Part shown: positions 1 to 6,256 of the stretch, one piece after another
Position numbering within the stretch: position 1 is the first letter of the stretch
Layout of the letters: every line of letters starts with the position of its first letter
Source: Bacteroidales bacterium
GTDB lineage: Bacteria; Bacteroidota; Bacteroidia; Bacteroidales; Bacteroidaceae
Reading direction: 5' to 3'
Length of the DNA: 18,337 bases
NCBI GenBank assembly: GCA_004556745.1
Contig: SFFY01000046.1
Coordinates: forward strand, 1-18,337
Made by a program: the position numbers and the translations under genes
The notes under the pieces: model-generated
What the model was told of the DNA's origin: nothing
Databases searched by the model: none
Seen by the model: only the letters and a program-made list of their open reading frames with translations

Positions 1-134
1 ATCTTGCGGATAGTGGGGCTTGGAACGGGCTTCCCGGCGAGGGCGCAGGAAAAGATGTTTGTAGGACGGGCGGTCAACTTGGCCGGTAAATGGCCGACCA
101 ATTTCAGGACAAGACAGGACAAGACGCAACCCTT

Positions 135-268
135 CATTAGTGACGGGTTTGAGGTGCAAACTATACACTCGCAACCCGTTTGATTACAGGCGGTTGTGCG
201 AATTAGTGCTGGGTTGAAGGGTTTTTCGGGGAAAAAATTGCGTAACGCGCGCGCGAGGAAACATATTT
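135..268 (+). repeat. Dispersed terminal repeat, left copy
   Basis: This copy starts with CATTAGTG, continues with CAAACTATACACTCG at 157-171, then GTTGAAGG, a T-rich and G-rich run, and the block GCGTAACGCGCGCGCGAGG near 240-258. The same order of blocks appears on the other strand at 18204-18333. In the right copy the CTATACACT word is mirrored as AGTGTATAG to make a hairpin; here the second arm is degenerate (AATTAGTGCT). It has no coding content and looks like a short non-autonomous element. It is older or more diverged than the right copy. Confidence 0.65.
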
Positions 269-316
269 CAGTCCTTTCCCAAGGCGTGGCAAAGGTCTGT
301 TGAAAATGAACGTTTG

Positions 317-368
317 TGCAAGGTGAGCGCAGAGGCCAAGTTTACTTGGACTATGCCGAGCCGCAGCC
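317..368 (+). repeat. Dispersed repeat family A, copy 1
   Basis: The copy begins TGCAAGGTGAGCGCAGA, has the palindrome CCAAGTTTACTTGG at 336-349, and ends CTATGCCGAGCCGCAGCC. Other copies lie at 3129-3255, 5845-5897 and, reversed, 11055-11110. All keep a GAGCGCAG-type left arm, an AAGTTTACTT-type centre and a GCCGAGCGCAGCC-type right arm. All sit between genes. Confidence 0.7.
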
Positions 369-487
369 AAGGGGCTGTTGAAAACCAACCTATTTCAGGA
401 CAAGACACGCGGCGGGTTTCGACTTTGCCTATAGCAATGATAGGAAAAACCCTTAATCGTTGCTTATGCGCTTTTTGAGCGATGTTC

Positions 488-495
488 TACTTTTG
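488..495 (+). promoter_or_regulatory. Candidate -7 element for the thrE operon
   Basis: TACTTTTG matches the Bacteroidota -7 consensus TAnnTTTG exactly. It lies 27 bases before the ATG at 523, which would give a leader of about 20 bases. No well-spaced -33 TTTG is visible, so this is a moderate call. Confidence 0.45.
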
Positions 496-522
496 CACCG
501 ATTTTCAAAAAAACAAAAGATT

Positions 523-747
523 ATGAACTATCCAATGATTACGTGGTGCGTTATTGCGGGCGTGCTGTTGTGCGCATTTCTCTTCCGAGCCGTCGAGTAT
601 TATTATTCCAAGAGCCGTAGCTGTAGCTGCGGCCGCAAGGCGACACATTTTTTGAGGTTCGGTAGGGAAACAGACATGTTCTATGTTCCCGGCGATGCCG
701 AAATTCCTGGAATTGCTGACAAACGGGATGAAAACGAGGGCCGGTGA
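523..747 (+). CDS. Small single-pass membrane protein upstream of thrE
   Basis: The 74-residue product starts MNYPMITWCVIAGVLLCAFL, a hydrophobic segment of about 18 residues that should span the membrane. Next come an aromatic stretch (EYYYSKSRS), a CSCG motif and a polar, charged tail of about 40 residues ending in DKRDENEGR. The frame is also open upstream to an ATG at 460, but the start at 523 lies just after an A-rich leader and follows the -7 element at 488-495. The stop at 745-747 is one base before the ATG of the ThrE N-terminal half, so the two genes are probably co-transcribed and translationally coupled. I do not recognise a family. The CSCG motif could bind metal or form a disulfide, but this is a guess. 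It could also be a spurious frame; the membrane segment and tight spacing argue for a real gene. Confidence 0.55.
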   Translation: MNYPMITWCVIAGVLLCAFLFRAVEYYYSKSRSCSCGRKATHFLRFGRETDMFYVPGDAEIPGIADKRDENEGR

Positions 748-748
748 T

Positions 749-1531
749 ATGGGCAATCGCGATGACCGCGCTGCTTTGCAGGAAACGGCCGCATTCCTTG
801 CCGAATACGCCTCCTTGCAGCTGGGGTGCGGGTCTACGTGTATCCGCATAGAGAAAAACACCAGGCGCATGGCAGAGGCTTTCGGCATGGACCTCGGCAT
901 ATTCATCATGCCCGACAATGTGACAGTCTCGGTGTGGAAAGGCGACCGCGCACTTGCGGAAACGGCGCAGCGCGAAACGGCGCATTGCGGCATAAGTTTC
1001 GACTTGAACACCCGCTTGAGCAGGCTCAGCTGGAAAGTGGCCGACAACGGCTTAGACCTACATTCTGCAGCAGAGCACTTTGAACGCATAAAGGCCACGA
1101 AGCCGACGGGCAAATGGGAAGTGCTGACGCTGACGAGCTTTGCCAATGCCGCATTTTGCCGCCTGTTCGGAGGCGACTGGTTTGCCATGCTGATCGTATT
1201 CTTTTCAACCTTGGCAGGGTATAGGCTCAAGCAAATCATGCTCGAAGACGGCCGCGACGTGCGCCTGACGTTTCTTTGCGCATCGTTCTTCTCCGCTTCC
1301 ATCAGCGCCGGAGGGCATATATTCAATATCGGTTCAACTCCCGAGTTGGCGCTCGGCACGAGTGTTTTGTACTTGATACCCGGAGTGCCGTATATAAATG
1401 CGGTAAGCGATATGATATACAGGCATTATTTGTGCGCGTTCAGCCGTTTCTTCGATGCGGCCGTACTGACCGCGTGCCTGTCGGCCGGCCTTTGCGCCGG
1501 AATGCTCATGCTTGGACTAAAATGGTTTTAA
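749..1531 (+). CDS. Threonine/serine exporter, N-terminal ThrE-family half
   Basis: This 260-residue protein matches the ThrE family domain (PF06738) found as one half of split threonine/serine exporters in Bacteroidota. The soluble first 130 residues carry the family pattern LAEYASLQLGCGSTCIRIEKN and a later LSRLSWK segment. The C-terminal half has about five membrane segments, with FANAAFCRLFGGDW at the start of the first and the signature IPGVPYINAVSDMI near residues 210-225, which forms part of the translocation path in the family. The start at 749 is preferred because family members begin with a short lead into AAFLAEYA; in-frame ATGs at 683 and 728 would overlap the upstream gene. The second half begins three bases after this stop. 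It should export threonine, serine or similar small amino acids in exchange for a proton. Confidence 0.88.
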   Translation: MGNRDDRAALQETAAFLAEYASLQLGCGSTCIRIEKNTRRMAEAFGMDLGIFIMPDNVTVSVWKGDRALAETAQRETAHCGISFDLNTRLSRLSWKVADNGLDLHSAAEHFERIKATKPTGKWEVLTLTSFANAAFCRLFGGDWFAMLIVFFSTLAGYRLKQIMLEDGRDVRLTFLCASFFSASISAGGHIFNIGSTPELALGTSVLYLIPGVPYINAVSDMIYRHYLCAFSRFFDAAVLTACLSAGLCAGMLMLGLKWF

Positions 1532-1534
1532 GGA

Positions 1535-2032
1535 ATGATGTGGAATGATATTTTTGTGAATATTTTCGAAGATGGCTTTTTCGCGGCGATAGCGGCCATC
1601 GGCTTTTCGAGCATAAGCAACACGCCCAGGCGTGCATATCTGACCTGCGCCCTGATAGCCGCCATCGGCCATGCCATACGCTATGTGTTGACCTTGCCGG
1701 AACTGGGAGGTTTGCACATTATCCCTGCCAGCGCGGCGGCATCGTTTGCCATCGGGCTGTTGGCCGTGCTGTTTGCATCGCGCATCAAGTGTCCCGCCGA
1801 GGTGTGCTTTTTCCCCGCGCTGTTGCCCATGATTCCCGGAATGTATGCCTATCGCACTATCGAGGCCATGCTGCTGTGCCTGTACCATACGCAGGAAGAG
1901 GCGTTCAGCCATTATTTTTATCTGTTTGCCTTTAATGGGCTCACCTGTGCGTTTATCATCTTAGGCATGGTCATAGGAGCTACAATCCCGATTTTTCTCT
2001 TAAAGAAACTTTCGTTCACGGCAACGCGGTAG
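1535..2032 (+). CDS. Threonine/serine exporter, C-terminal ThrE_2 half
   Basis: This 165-residue membrane protein is the partner half (ThrE_2 type, PF12821). It has about five hydrophobic segments, starting FAAIAAIGFSSISNTPRR, and the conserved motif PALLPMIPGMYAYRT near residues 92-106, which mirrors the IPG signature of the first half. In actinobacterial ThrE both halves are one polypeptide; in Bacteroidota they are usually separate adjacent genes, as here. The start MMWND has two adjacent ATGs (1535 and 1538). The three-base gap after the first half supports obligate co-expression. A LysR gene follows 28 bases after the stop. Confidence 0.88.
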   Translation: MMWNDIFVNIFEDGFFAAIAAIGFSSISNTPRRAYLTCALIAAIGHAIRYVLTLPELGGLHIIPASAAASFAIGLLAVLFASRIKCPAEVCFFPALLPMIPGMYAYRTIEAMLLCLYHTQEEAFSHYFYLFAFNGLTCAFIILGMVIGATIPIFLLKKLSFTATR

Positions 2033-2045
2033 CCCCCGTTTTTTG

Positions 2046-2053
2046 TAATTTTG
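2046..2053 (+). promoter_or_regulatory. -7 element just before the LysR start
   Basis: TAATTTTG is a perfect TAnnTTTG match, ending seven bases before the LysR ATG at 2061. Transcription from it would start within a few bases of the start codon, giving a leaderless or near-leaderless mRNA. No -33 TTTG is seen at the expected distance, so activation by a regulator, or no use at all, is possible. Confidence 0.5.
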
Positions 2054-2060
2054 TATTCTG

Positions 2061-2960
2061 ATGGAATTAAGACAATTAAGATACTTTGCCAAAGCTGCCG
2101 AGACGCTGAACTTTTCGCATGCGGCAAGCTGCCTGAATATAGCCCAAAGCTCGCTCTCGCAGCAGATTAGGCAGTTGGAAGATGAACTTGGCACACAGCT
2201 CTTTATCCGCGACAGCCATTCCTTCCAGCTGACCGAGGCTGGCGAAACGATGCTTCCGTTAGCACTTCGCACTATCCACGATGCAGAAGCCTGCGCCGAC
2301 CGGATTCGCGATTTGCGGAAGTTGCTCTTCGGTACGCTCAACGTTGGAGTCACGCATTCTTTCAGTCCCATTCTTACCGAATCCGTGATATCTTTTATGA
2401 AGATGTATCCGAAGATAAAAGTCAATATCGTGTACAAGCAGATGAACGAGCTTATGGAATTGCTTTCCAATCGCGAGCTCGACTTTGTACTCGCATTCAA
2501 GCCCATTCAGCCCTTGCCCAATGTAGAGTCGCATATACTGTTTCAGAACACATTGTCGGCGATAGTCGGGAAGAGCCATCCCCTTGCTTCAAAAGATAAG
2601 GTATCCATATCCGAGCTTGAAAAATACGATTTGGCGCTCCCGTCGAAGGGGTTGCAGGCCCGCAATGCCTTCGACAACATAGTGCCTGATTACGATAAGT
2701 TCAAGGTTCGTATCGAACTGAATGATGTCAACACGCTCCTGAAACTCGTGCGCCAGACACGCCTCGTTACCGTGTTGGCAGAGGATTCCATATACAGTGT
2801 CTGCGATGTGAAGGCCGTGCCGATTGATGTCCCCGACAATCAGATGTCGGGTTGCGTGCATATTCTGAAAGATACCTATCGCAAACACTCCATGCAGGAA
2901 TTTGTCCGAATCCTTACGGAATCAATCGCCGTCAAACGCTTTCGGAACAATTGGATATAG
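2061..2960 (+). CDS. LysR-family transcriptional regulator
   Basis: This 299-residue protein has the typical LysR layout. The winged helix-turn-helix is in residues 1-60 (MELRQLRYFAKAAETLNFSH, then AQSSLSQQIRQLEDELGTQLF and LTEAGE). The substrate-binding domain covers about residues 90-299, starting LFGTLNVGVTHSFSPILTESV. The length is normal for the family and no residues appear to be missing. It follows the thrE halves on the same strand with a 28-base gap and has its own candidate -7 element, so it may control the exporter or itself; LysR proteins often act on adjacent genes. The coinducer cannot be read from the sequence. A strong terminator follows, so this is the last gene of the unit. 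Confidence 0.9.
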   Translation: MELRQLRYFAKAAETLNFSHAASCLNIAQSSLSQQIRQLEDELGTQLFIRDSHSFQLTEAGETMLPLALRTIHDAEACADRIRDLRKLLFGTLNVGVTHSFSPILTESVISFMKMYPKIKVNIVYKQMNELMELLSNRELDFVLAFKPIQPLPNVESHILFQNTLSAIVGKSHPLASKDKVSISELEKYDLALPSKGLQARNAFDNIVPDYDKFKVRIELNDVNTLLKLVRQTRLVTVLAEDSIYSVCDVKAVPIDVPDNQMSGCVHILKDTYRKHSMQEFVRILTESIAVKRFRNNWI

Positions 2961-2981
2961 GCTATTGCATTTACCATCAAT

Positions 2982-3029
2982 CCGCCCCCTAACCCTTCTT
3001 CAAGAGAGGGTCGGGGGCGGCTTTTTTTT
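2982..3029 (+). terminator. Rho-independent terminator after the LysR gene
   Basis: The arms CCGCCCCC and GGGGGCGG (2982-2989 and 3013-3020), with an inner ACCCT/AGGGT pair, are followed by eight T's. It lies 21 bases after the LysR stop. Confidence 0.92.
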
Positions 3030-3128
3030 ATAACCCTATCCCGACTCCCGCCACGAGATACACGTGGTCGTTTATCGGCGAGGCTATTGCTTGGTTTATT
3101 AGTAGACGAGTTTACAAGGAAATTTTAG

Positions 3129-3255
3129 TGCAAGCGAGCGCAGAGCCGAACGATTGCATTAAGCCAAATGAGCAAAATCGAGTTTACTCGAATTTTGCCA
3201 TGGCGAGCAATCGCACTTTTAAGAACTTGTTCGGGCTATGCCGAGCGTAGCCGAA
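3129..3255 (+). repeat. Dispersed repeat family A, copy 2 (long form)
   Basis: The left arm is TGCAAGCGAGCGCAGA and the right arm CTATGCCGAGCGTAGCC. The centre is longer than in other copies and nested: CAAAATCGAGT/ACTCGAATTTTG pair around 3174-3198, inside GATTGC/GCAATC and GAAC/GTTC pairs. It looks like a large cruciform-forming sequence. Confidence 0.7.
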
Positions 3256-3298
3256 AATGCCAAGAAAAGGTACATGTATATGAACTAATTTGCACAAA

Positions 3299-3512
3299 CG
3301 CCCGGTAAATGAGTGGGGCGGGCTGTAAGCCCAAATGTTGCCCATAGCCCAGGGCAACGCCCTGGGGGAACGTAGACCGCGATTGATACATTCGGCATTT
3401 TTGCGCTGCGCAAAAATGCCACGCGCCGAAAGCGCGTAACCCATTACGCTCTTAACGCCACACGGGGCGCTGCCCTGGGCTGAGTGCAGCAATTGGGCTT
3501 ACAGCACGCCAC
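3299..3512 (+). repeat. REP-like inverted pair, copy 1
   Basis: The left arm (about 3316-3362) begins GGGCGGGCTGTAAGCCCAAA and includes CAGGGCAACGCCCTG. The right arm (about 3463-3510) is the same sequence reversed and diverged. Between them is a perfect 13-base hairpin, GGCATTTTTGCGC and GCGCAAAAATGCC (3394-3420). A second copy in the opposite orientation lies at 9286-9454. Confidence 0.75.
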
Positions 3513-3566
3513 ACTTGTGCAGCCAACGCAGTGAAATCATGCATTTATAGAACCCACCAATAATAA

Positions 3567-4130
3567 TTACAATTCGTCAAGCGATACGAGCGGACGATTG
3601 TCCAAACTACGGAACTCCTTGGGCGACATACCTGTAAACTGCTTGAACTGGGCGGCGAAATGAGCCGGAGAACTATACCCCAGGCGATAGGCTATCTCGC
3701 TTATCGTCATTGCGCTGTAACACAGGAGCTCCTTGGCACGCTCCGTTCGGTGGCGTATGGCATAGTGCTCTATGGTAACGCCCCTCACCTGGCTGAAGAG
3801 TTTGCTCAAACTGCTATAATCCTTGCAAATCTTTTGGCTTACATATACTGAGAGCTTAGGTTTCCCCTCCGCCATTCTTACCCACTCGAGTACGGCAACC
3901 CTTATGGCTTCCACCAGGCACGCGTTCGGGTCGTCGAGCAATTCAAACCCCTGTTCCCTTAATTTTGCCGCAAGCAATTCCGTCTCGTCCTCACTGAGCG
4001 TTTCTTCCACCACGGCCTCGCCAAGCCGAATCTCCTTCGCGGTCAGATTCATCGACGCGAGGATTGCCCCTATTGCATTGACGCAACGGGGGCAACACAT
4101 GTTCTTGATCAGTATCTTCGTGCCTGTCAT
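3567..4130 (-). CDS. HMA-AraC fusion: metal-responsive regulator candidate
   Basis: This 187-residue protein joins two domains. Residues 4-70 look like a heavy-metal-associated (ferredoxin-like) fold with the motif MCCPRC (M11, C13, C16 match MxCxxC; C12 is an extra cysteine). Residues 85-187 are an AraC-type double helix-turn-helix with the second helix pattern ISEIAYRLGYSSPAHFAAQFKQF and the end pattern GMSPKEFR. The start at 4130 is chosen because its ATG overlaps the TGA of the upstream permease gene in an ATGA junction, which indicates translational coupling; the frame extends 14 codons further upstream inside that gene. The likely role is to sense Cu(I) or a similar soft metal and control the efflux operon. 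Similar proteins occur in other Bacteroidota, but I know of no detailed characterisation. AraC proteins normally have a larger, unrelated sensor domain. Confidence 0.82.
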   Translation of the reverse strand: MTGTKILIKNMCCPRCVNAIGAILASMNLTAKEIRLGEAVVEETLSEDETELLAAKLREQGFELLDDPNACLVEAIRVAVLEWVRMAEGKPKLSVYVSQKICKDYSSLSKLFSQVRGVTIEHYAIRHRTERAKELLCYSAMTISEIAYRLGYSSPAHFAAQFKQFTGMSPKEFRSLDNRPLVSLDEL

Positions 4131-5434
4131 AGTGCCGAGCAGGTAAATCCCGTATCTTCTACCGCCTTGCATACTTCTTCGGCCGAGAACTCTCCTTCAA
4201 CCTCCGCTTTCTTGCTGCCTAAATCCACCGTGGCCGACGTGACTCCCTTTACCGAGAGAATGGCTTTCTCGGCAGACATGCGGCAATGATTGCAGGTCAT
4301 GCCGTTGATGATAAACGTTTGTTTCATTGTGCTGTATGATGTATTATTTGTTGCCGCTGGCGCATCGTCTCGGGAAGGCGCGGTTTCCCTTTTTCGTGTG
4401 AATATCCGTAAAATCCACGCATTAACCAGCAAGGCAAACAGAAGAATGGCGCAGCCGGAGGCAAACAGGCTGCCGCCCCCGTCCTCGCCGCATGCACAGT
4501 GCGCCGCCAAGCGTGGAACGAACCATGCCCCGGGCAAAAGATAGTCGGCGGCAAGGCCGAATGCCACTGCGCCCGCAACAATCGAAAAAAGATAGGCCAT
4601 CAACGTGCGCCGCCCCATCACCTTGCTCACCACCAATACGCTGGCCACGCTACAGGCAGGGCCCGCCATCAGCAACACGAGTGCCGCGCCCGGCGTAAGT
4701 CCCTTCATCATCAATGCCGCCGCAATAGGTATGCTGCCCGTGGCACAGAGATACATGGGGACGGAAATGCACAGCACAAGCAGCATAGATGCGAGGCTGT
4801 TGCCCTTGAACGCCTCGAAGCAAGCATCGGGCACAAAGACGGTGATCAATCCGGCAACCAAAAGCCCCGCAACGAGCCATTTGCCCACGCTCTCCATCAT
4901 GTCGATATAGGCATAGCGCAACGCTTCGATTATCTTGCCGGCAAAGGTCGTGCGCTCCTTGCCATGCCCTCCGCAGCAGCCGTCTCCGCACGCCGCGCCT
5001 TGCGCTGCGCCATTCGTTCCACCCGCTTTCCCAGCCCCCTCCTTGCCTTCAATCATATTGACCATCTTTCCTCCAAACATCGCTGTAACAAGGGCGGCTA
5101 TCGGTCGGATGATGGCAAAAGGCAACCCCAGCACGGAGTAAGTGGCGATGATAGAATCCACGCCGGTTTGCGGCGTGGCGATAAGGAACGACACCGTAGC
5201 GCCTTTGCTCGCCCCCTCGCGCCGGAGGGACATCGCCGTGGGGAGCACGCCGCACGAGCATAGCGGAAGCGGAATGCCGAAGAGGGCGGCAAGCACGACG
5301 CTCCGCATGTTAGGCTGGGCGAGATATTTACTGTAGATGGCGCCTGGCAAGAAGGCATGCATCAAGCCTGCCAAGAGGAAACCCAGCAGCAGATAGGGCG
5401 ACATCTCAGTTACTAAATTGATAAATTGGTCCAT
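4127..5434 (-). CDS. SO_0444-type Cu/Zn efflux permease with C-terminal HMA domain
   Basis: This 435-residue inner membrane permease belongs to the DUF318/ArsP-like group (PF03773), and the whole layout fits the SO_0444 family of Cu/Zn exporters. The N-terminus (MDQFINLVTEMSPYLLLGFL) and the motif PLPLCSCGVLP (C59, C61) are family marks. Two membrane bundles are joined by a loop rich in Cys, Gly and His (C149, C153, C154, H157). After the last membrane segment, a linker leads to an HMA domain (residues 370-435) with GMTCNHC (C381, C384), which should hand metal to the pore. The start at 5434 fits family members; an ATG at 5453-5455 adds seven residues. The gene overlaps the HMA-AraC gene by four bases. 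Metal identity (Cu, Zn, or As/Sb) cannot be decided from sequence. Confidence 0.87.
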   Translation of the reverse strand: MDQFINLVTEMSPYLLLGFLLAGLMHAFLPGAIYSKYLAQPNMRSVVLAALFGIPLPLCSCGVLPTAMSLRREGASKGATVSFLIATPQTGVDSIIATYSVLGLPFAIIRPIAALVTAMFGGKMVNMIEGKEGAGKAGGTNGAAQGAACGDGCCGGHGKERTTFAGKIIEALRYAYIDMMESVGKWLVAGLLVAGLITVFVPDACFEAFKGNSLASMLLVLCISVPMYLCATGSIPIAAALMMKGLTPGAALVLLMAGPACSVASVLVVSKVMGRRTLMAYLFSIVAGAVAFGLAADYLLPGAWFVPRLAAHCACGEDGGGSLFASGCAILLFALLVNAWILRIFTRKRETAPSRDDAPAATNNTSYSTMKQTFIINGMTCNHCRMSAEKAILSVKGVTSATVDLGSKKAEVEGEFSAEEVCKAVEDTGFTCSAL

Positions 5435-5471
5435 AATCGTTAGAGTTACTGCCATTCAGCATTTTCGGGTG

Positions 5472-5479
5472 CAAGATTA
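5472..5479 (-). promoter_or_regulatory. Candidate -7 element of the metal efflux operon
   Basis: Read on the - strand, TAATCTTG differs from TAnnTTTG by one base. It lies 17 bases before the ATG at 5455 and 38 before the ATG at 5434. No clear -33 element is seen, which would fit a promoter needing an activator such as the HMA-AraC protein. Confidence 0.4.
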
Positions 5480-5601
5480 CGGATTTTTCCTCGAAATGAA
5501 TATAAAAATTATGGATTATTCTTACGTATAATAGCAGAAACATTCGTGAAATAAAAAACATTGGTTTTATATGAACAATTTTGCAAACGAGTAAAAATTT
5601 A

Positions 5602-5809
5602 GACGACAACATAGACAACAAGAAACAACTCCGAACTTGACAACTTTGCGCTTAATATGAAGACAACATAGACAACGGGGCGTATTATATACGCCACCTC
5701 GCACGCAGAATGGCAACTGCAAGTTGCCCAAAAAAGTTGTTTCAGTTGTTGTCAATATCAAAACGCAACAGCGGATATAATGTTGTCCAAAGTTGTCCAA
5801 GTTGTCGTC
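5602..5809. repeat. Mirrored GACAAC / GTTGTC array around two hairpins
   Basis: Five GACAAC words (starting 5605, 5614, 5639, 5662, 5671) on the left face four GTTGTC words (5748, 5782, 5792, 5801) on the right. The outer ends are GACGACAAC and GTTGTCGTC, a nine-base terminal inverted repeat. In the middle are two perfect hairpins with seven-base arms and three-base loops: GGCGTAT-TAT-ATACGCC (5679-5695) and GGCAACT-GCA-AGTTGCC (5712-5728). Spacing between words is irregular, so it is not a CRISPR array. It may be a MITE-like element or a multi-site protein-binding region. Confidence 0.7.
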
Positions 5810-5844
5810 AAAATAAAATCTCATTTGCTTATATGAACGTTTTG

Positions 5845-5897
5845 TGCAAGGCGAGAGCAGAAACCAAGTTTACTTGGACTATGCCGAGCGCAGCCGA
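5845..5897 (+). repeat. Dispersed repeat family A, copy 3
   Basis: This copy is very close to the one at 317-368: TGCAAGGCGAGAGCAGAAAC, the palindrome CCAAGTTTACTTGG at 5864-5877, then CTATGCCGAGCGCAGCC. The flanks (a GTTTTGTGCAAG-like lead and CTGTTGAAAA after it) also resemble copy 1, so the repeat unit may be longer than the core given here. Confidence 0.7.
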
Positions 5898-6009
5898 AAA
5901 TGTCAAGAAAACGTCTGTTGAAAACGAACGATTGAGTGAGTTGCAAAGCAGATTTAGGACATTGGAATGGAAAAATTATCGTTGACGGTATGGATAGAAT
6001 AAATGTACA

Positions 6010-6050
6010 AACAATCCGCCTCGCTGCGATTTGCGGCGAGGCGGATTGTT
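6010..6050 (-). terminator. Terminator hairpin of the rpmB-rpmG-DUF4295 operon
   Basis: A perfect 15-base stem (AACAATCCGCCTCGC against GCGAGGCGGATTGTT) with an 11-base loop lies 25 bases after the DUF4295 stop. On the - strand it is followed by TGTACATTT, only a weak T tract. The central 35 bases recur at 18046-18080 on the opposite strand. Confidence 0.75.
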
Positions 6051-6074
6051 GTTGTGTATAGAGCGGGTAGGCTA

Positions 6075-6233
6075 TTAGTTCTTGAAGAAGTCTTTTACGT
6101 CTTCGTTGCGAACCATCTGCTCATCAAAGGTGTAAGCGCCGGTCTTGGGGCTCTTCACCATTTTGATAACCTTCGTATATGAACGTCCGTCGGTCTTACC
6201 TTCCTGGAGCGTTGCGACAGTTTTCTTTGCCAT
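6075..6233 (-). CDS. DUF4295 family protein, small Bacteroidota ribosomal-operon protein
   Basis: This 52-residue basic protein begins MAKKTVATLQEGKTDGRSYT and ends NEDVKDFFKN. It is the DUF4295 family, a small conserved protein always met after rpmB and rpmG in Bacteroidota. I believe it may be the Bacteroidota-specific large-subunit protein seen in a Flavobacterium ribosome structure (called bL38 there), but I am not sure of that equivalence. Its length is normal. The start is fixed by the MAKKTVA pattern and lies 23 bases after the rpmG stop; the operon terminator follows. Confidence 0.85.
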   Translation of the reverse strand: MAKKTVATLQEGKTDGRSYTKVIKMVKSPKTGAYTFDEQMVRNEDVKDFFKN

Positions 6234-6256
6234 ATCTTCTTAGTCTTACTCGGGGG

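Larger units (their letters stand above)
1..487. other. Non-coding, repeat-rich left end
   Basis: No convincing gene is seen in this stretch. It holds one copy of a terminal repeat (about 135-268) that recurs inverted at the right end of the window, and one copy of a second dispersed repeat (317-368) with the palindromic centre CCAAGTTTACTTGG. The direct word GACAAGACAGGACAAGAC-like runs near 109-125 and a similar run near 399-406 are short and low in complexity. Frame 1 stays open from base 1 to the stop at 181-183, but the product has no recognisable domain and its second half is the repeat, so it is not called as a gene. Confidence 0.7.
3030..3566. other. Gene-free gap filled by a composite repeat element
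   Basis: This gap of over 530 bases lies between two converging genes. From left to right it holds the word TTATTAGTAGACGAGTTTAC (near 3098), a long copy of repeat family A (3129-3255), a REP-like inverted pair (about 3300-3512) and TATAGAACCCACC (3545-3557). The reversed form of that last word, GGTGGGTTCTAT, precedes the other TTATTAGTAGACGAG copy near 10956. On the - strand a 102-codon open frame (3184-3492) runs through the repeats, but its translation is just repeat sequence, so it is not called. Confidence 0.75.
5456..6074. other. Gene-free gap with promoter, mirrored array, repeat and terminator
   Basis: This stretch of about 620 bases holds a candidate permease promoter, the GACAAC/GTTGTC array (5602-5809), a copy of repeat family A (5845-5897) and the terminator of the ribosomal operon. 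Short open frames here (for example 5567-5824 - and 5710-5985 +) translate repeat sequence and show no domain, so none is called. Confidence 0.75.

Noticed and set aside
1..183. Frame open from the window edge
   Set aside because: Only 60 codons, no domain, and its second half lies in a dispersed repeat; it could be a gene end but cannot be supported.
505..1359. - strand open frame opposite the ThrE half
   Set aside because: The + strand carries the ThrE signature; the - translation is Cys-, Ser- and Arg-rich with no domain.
3028..3105. - strand tail reading INDHVYLVAGVGIGL before a stop
   Set aside because: It resembles the end of an outer membrane beta-barrel and might be a gene remnant, but about 22 codons next to a terminator are too few to call.
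3184..3492. - strand open frame of 102 codons in the repeat element
   Set aside because: Its sequence comes from the REP-like and family A repeats; the peptide ALPWAMGNIWA also appears in translations of the copy at 9264-9470.
3823..4146. + strand open frames opposite the HMA-AraC and permease genes
   Set aside because: They are shadows; the - strand frames have clear HMA, AraC and permease motifs and an ATGA junction.
5602..5809. Possible CRISPR array
   Set aside because: Words are only six bases, spacing is irregular, the words face in two directions and no cas genes are present.
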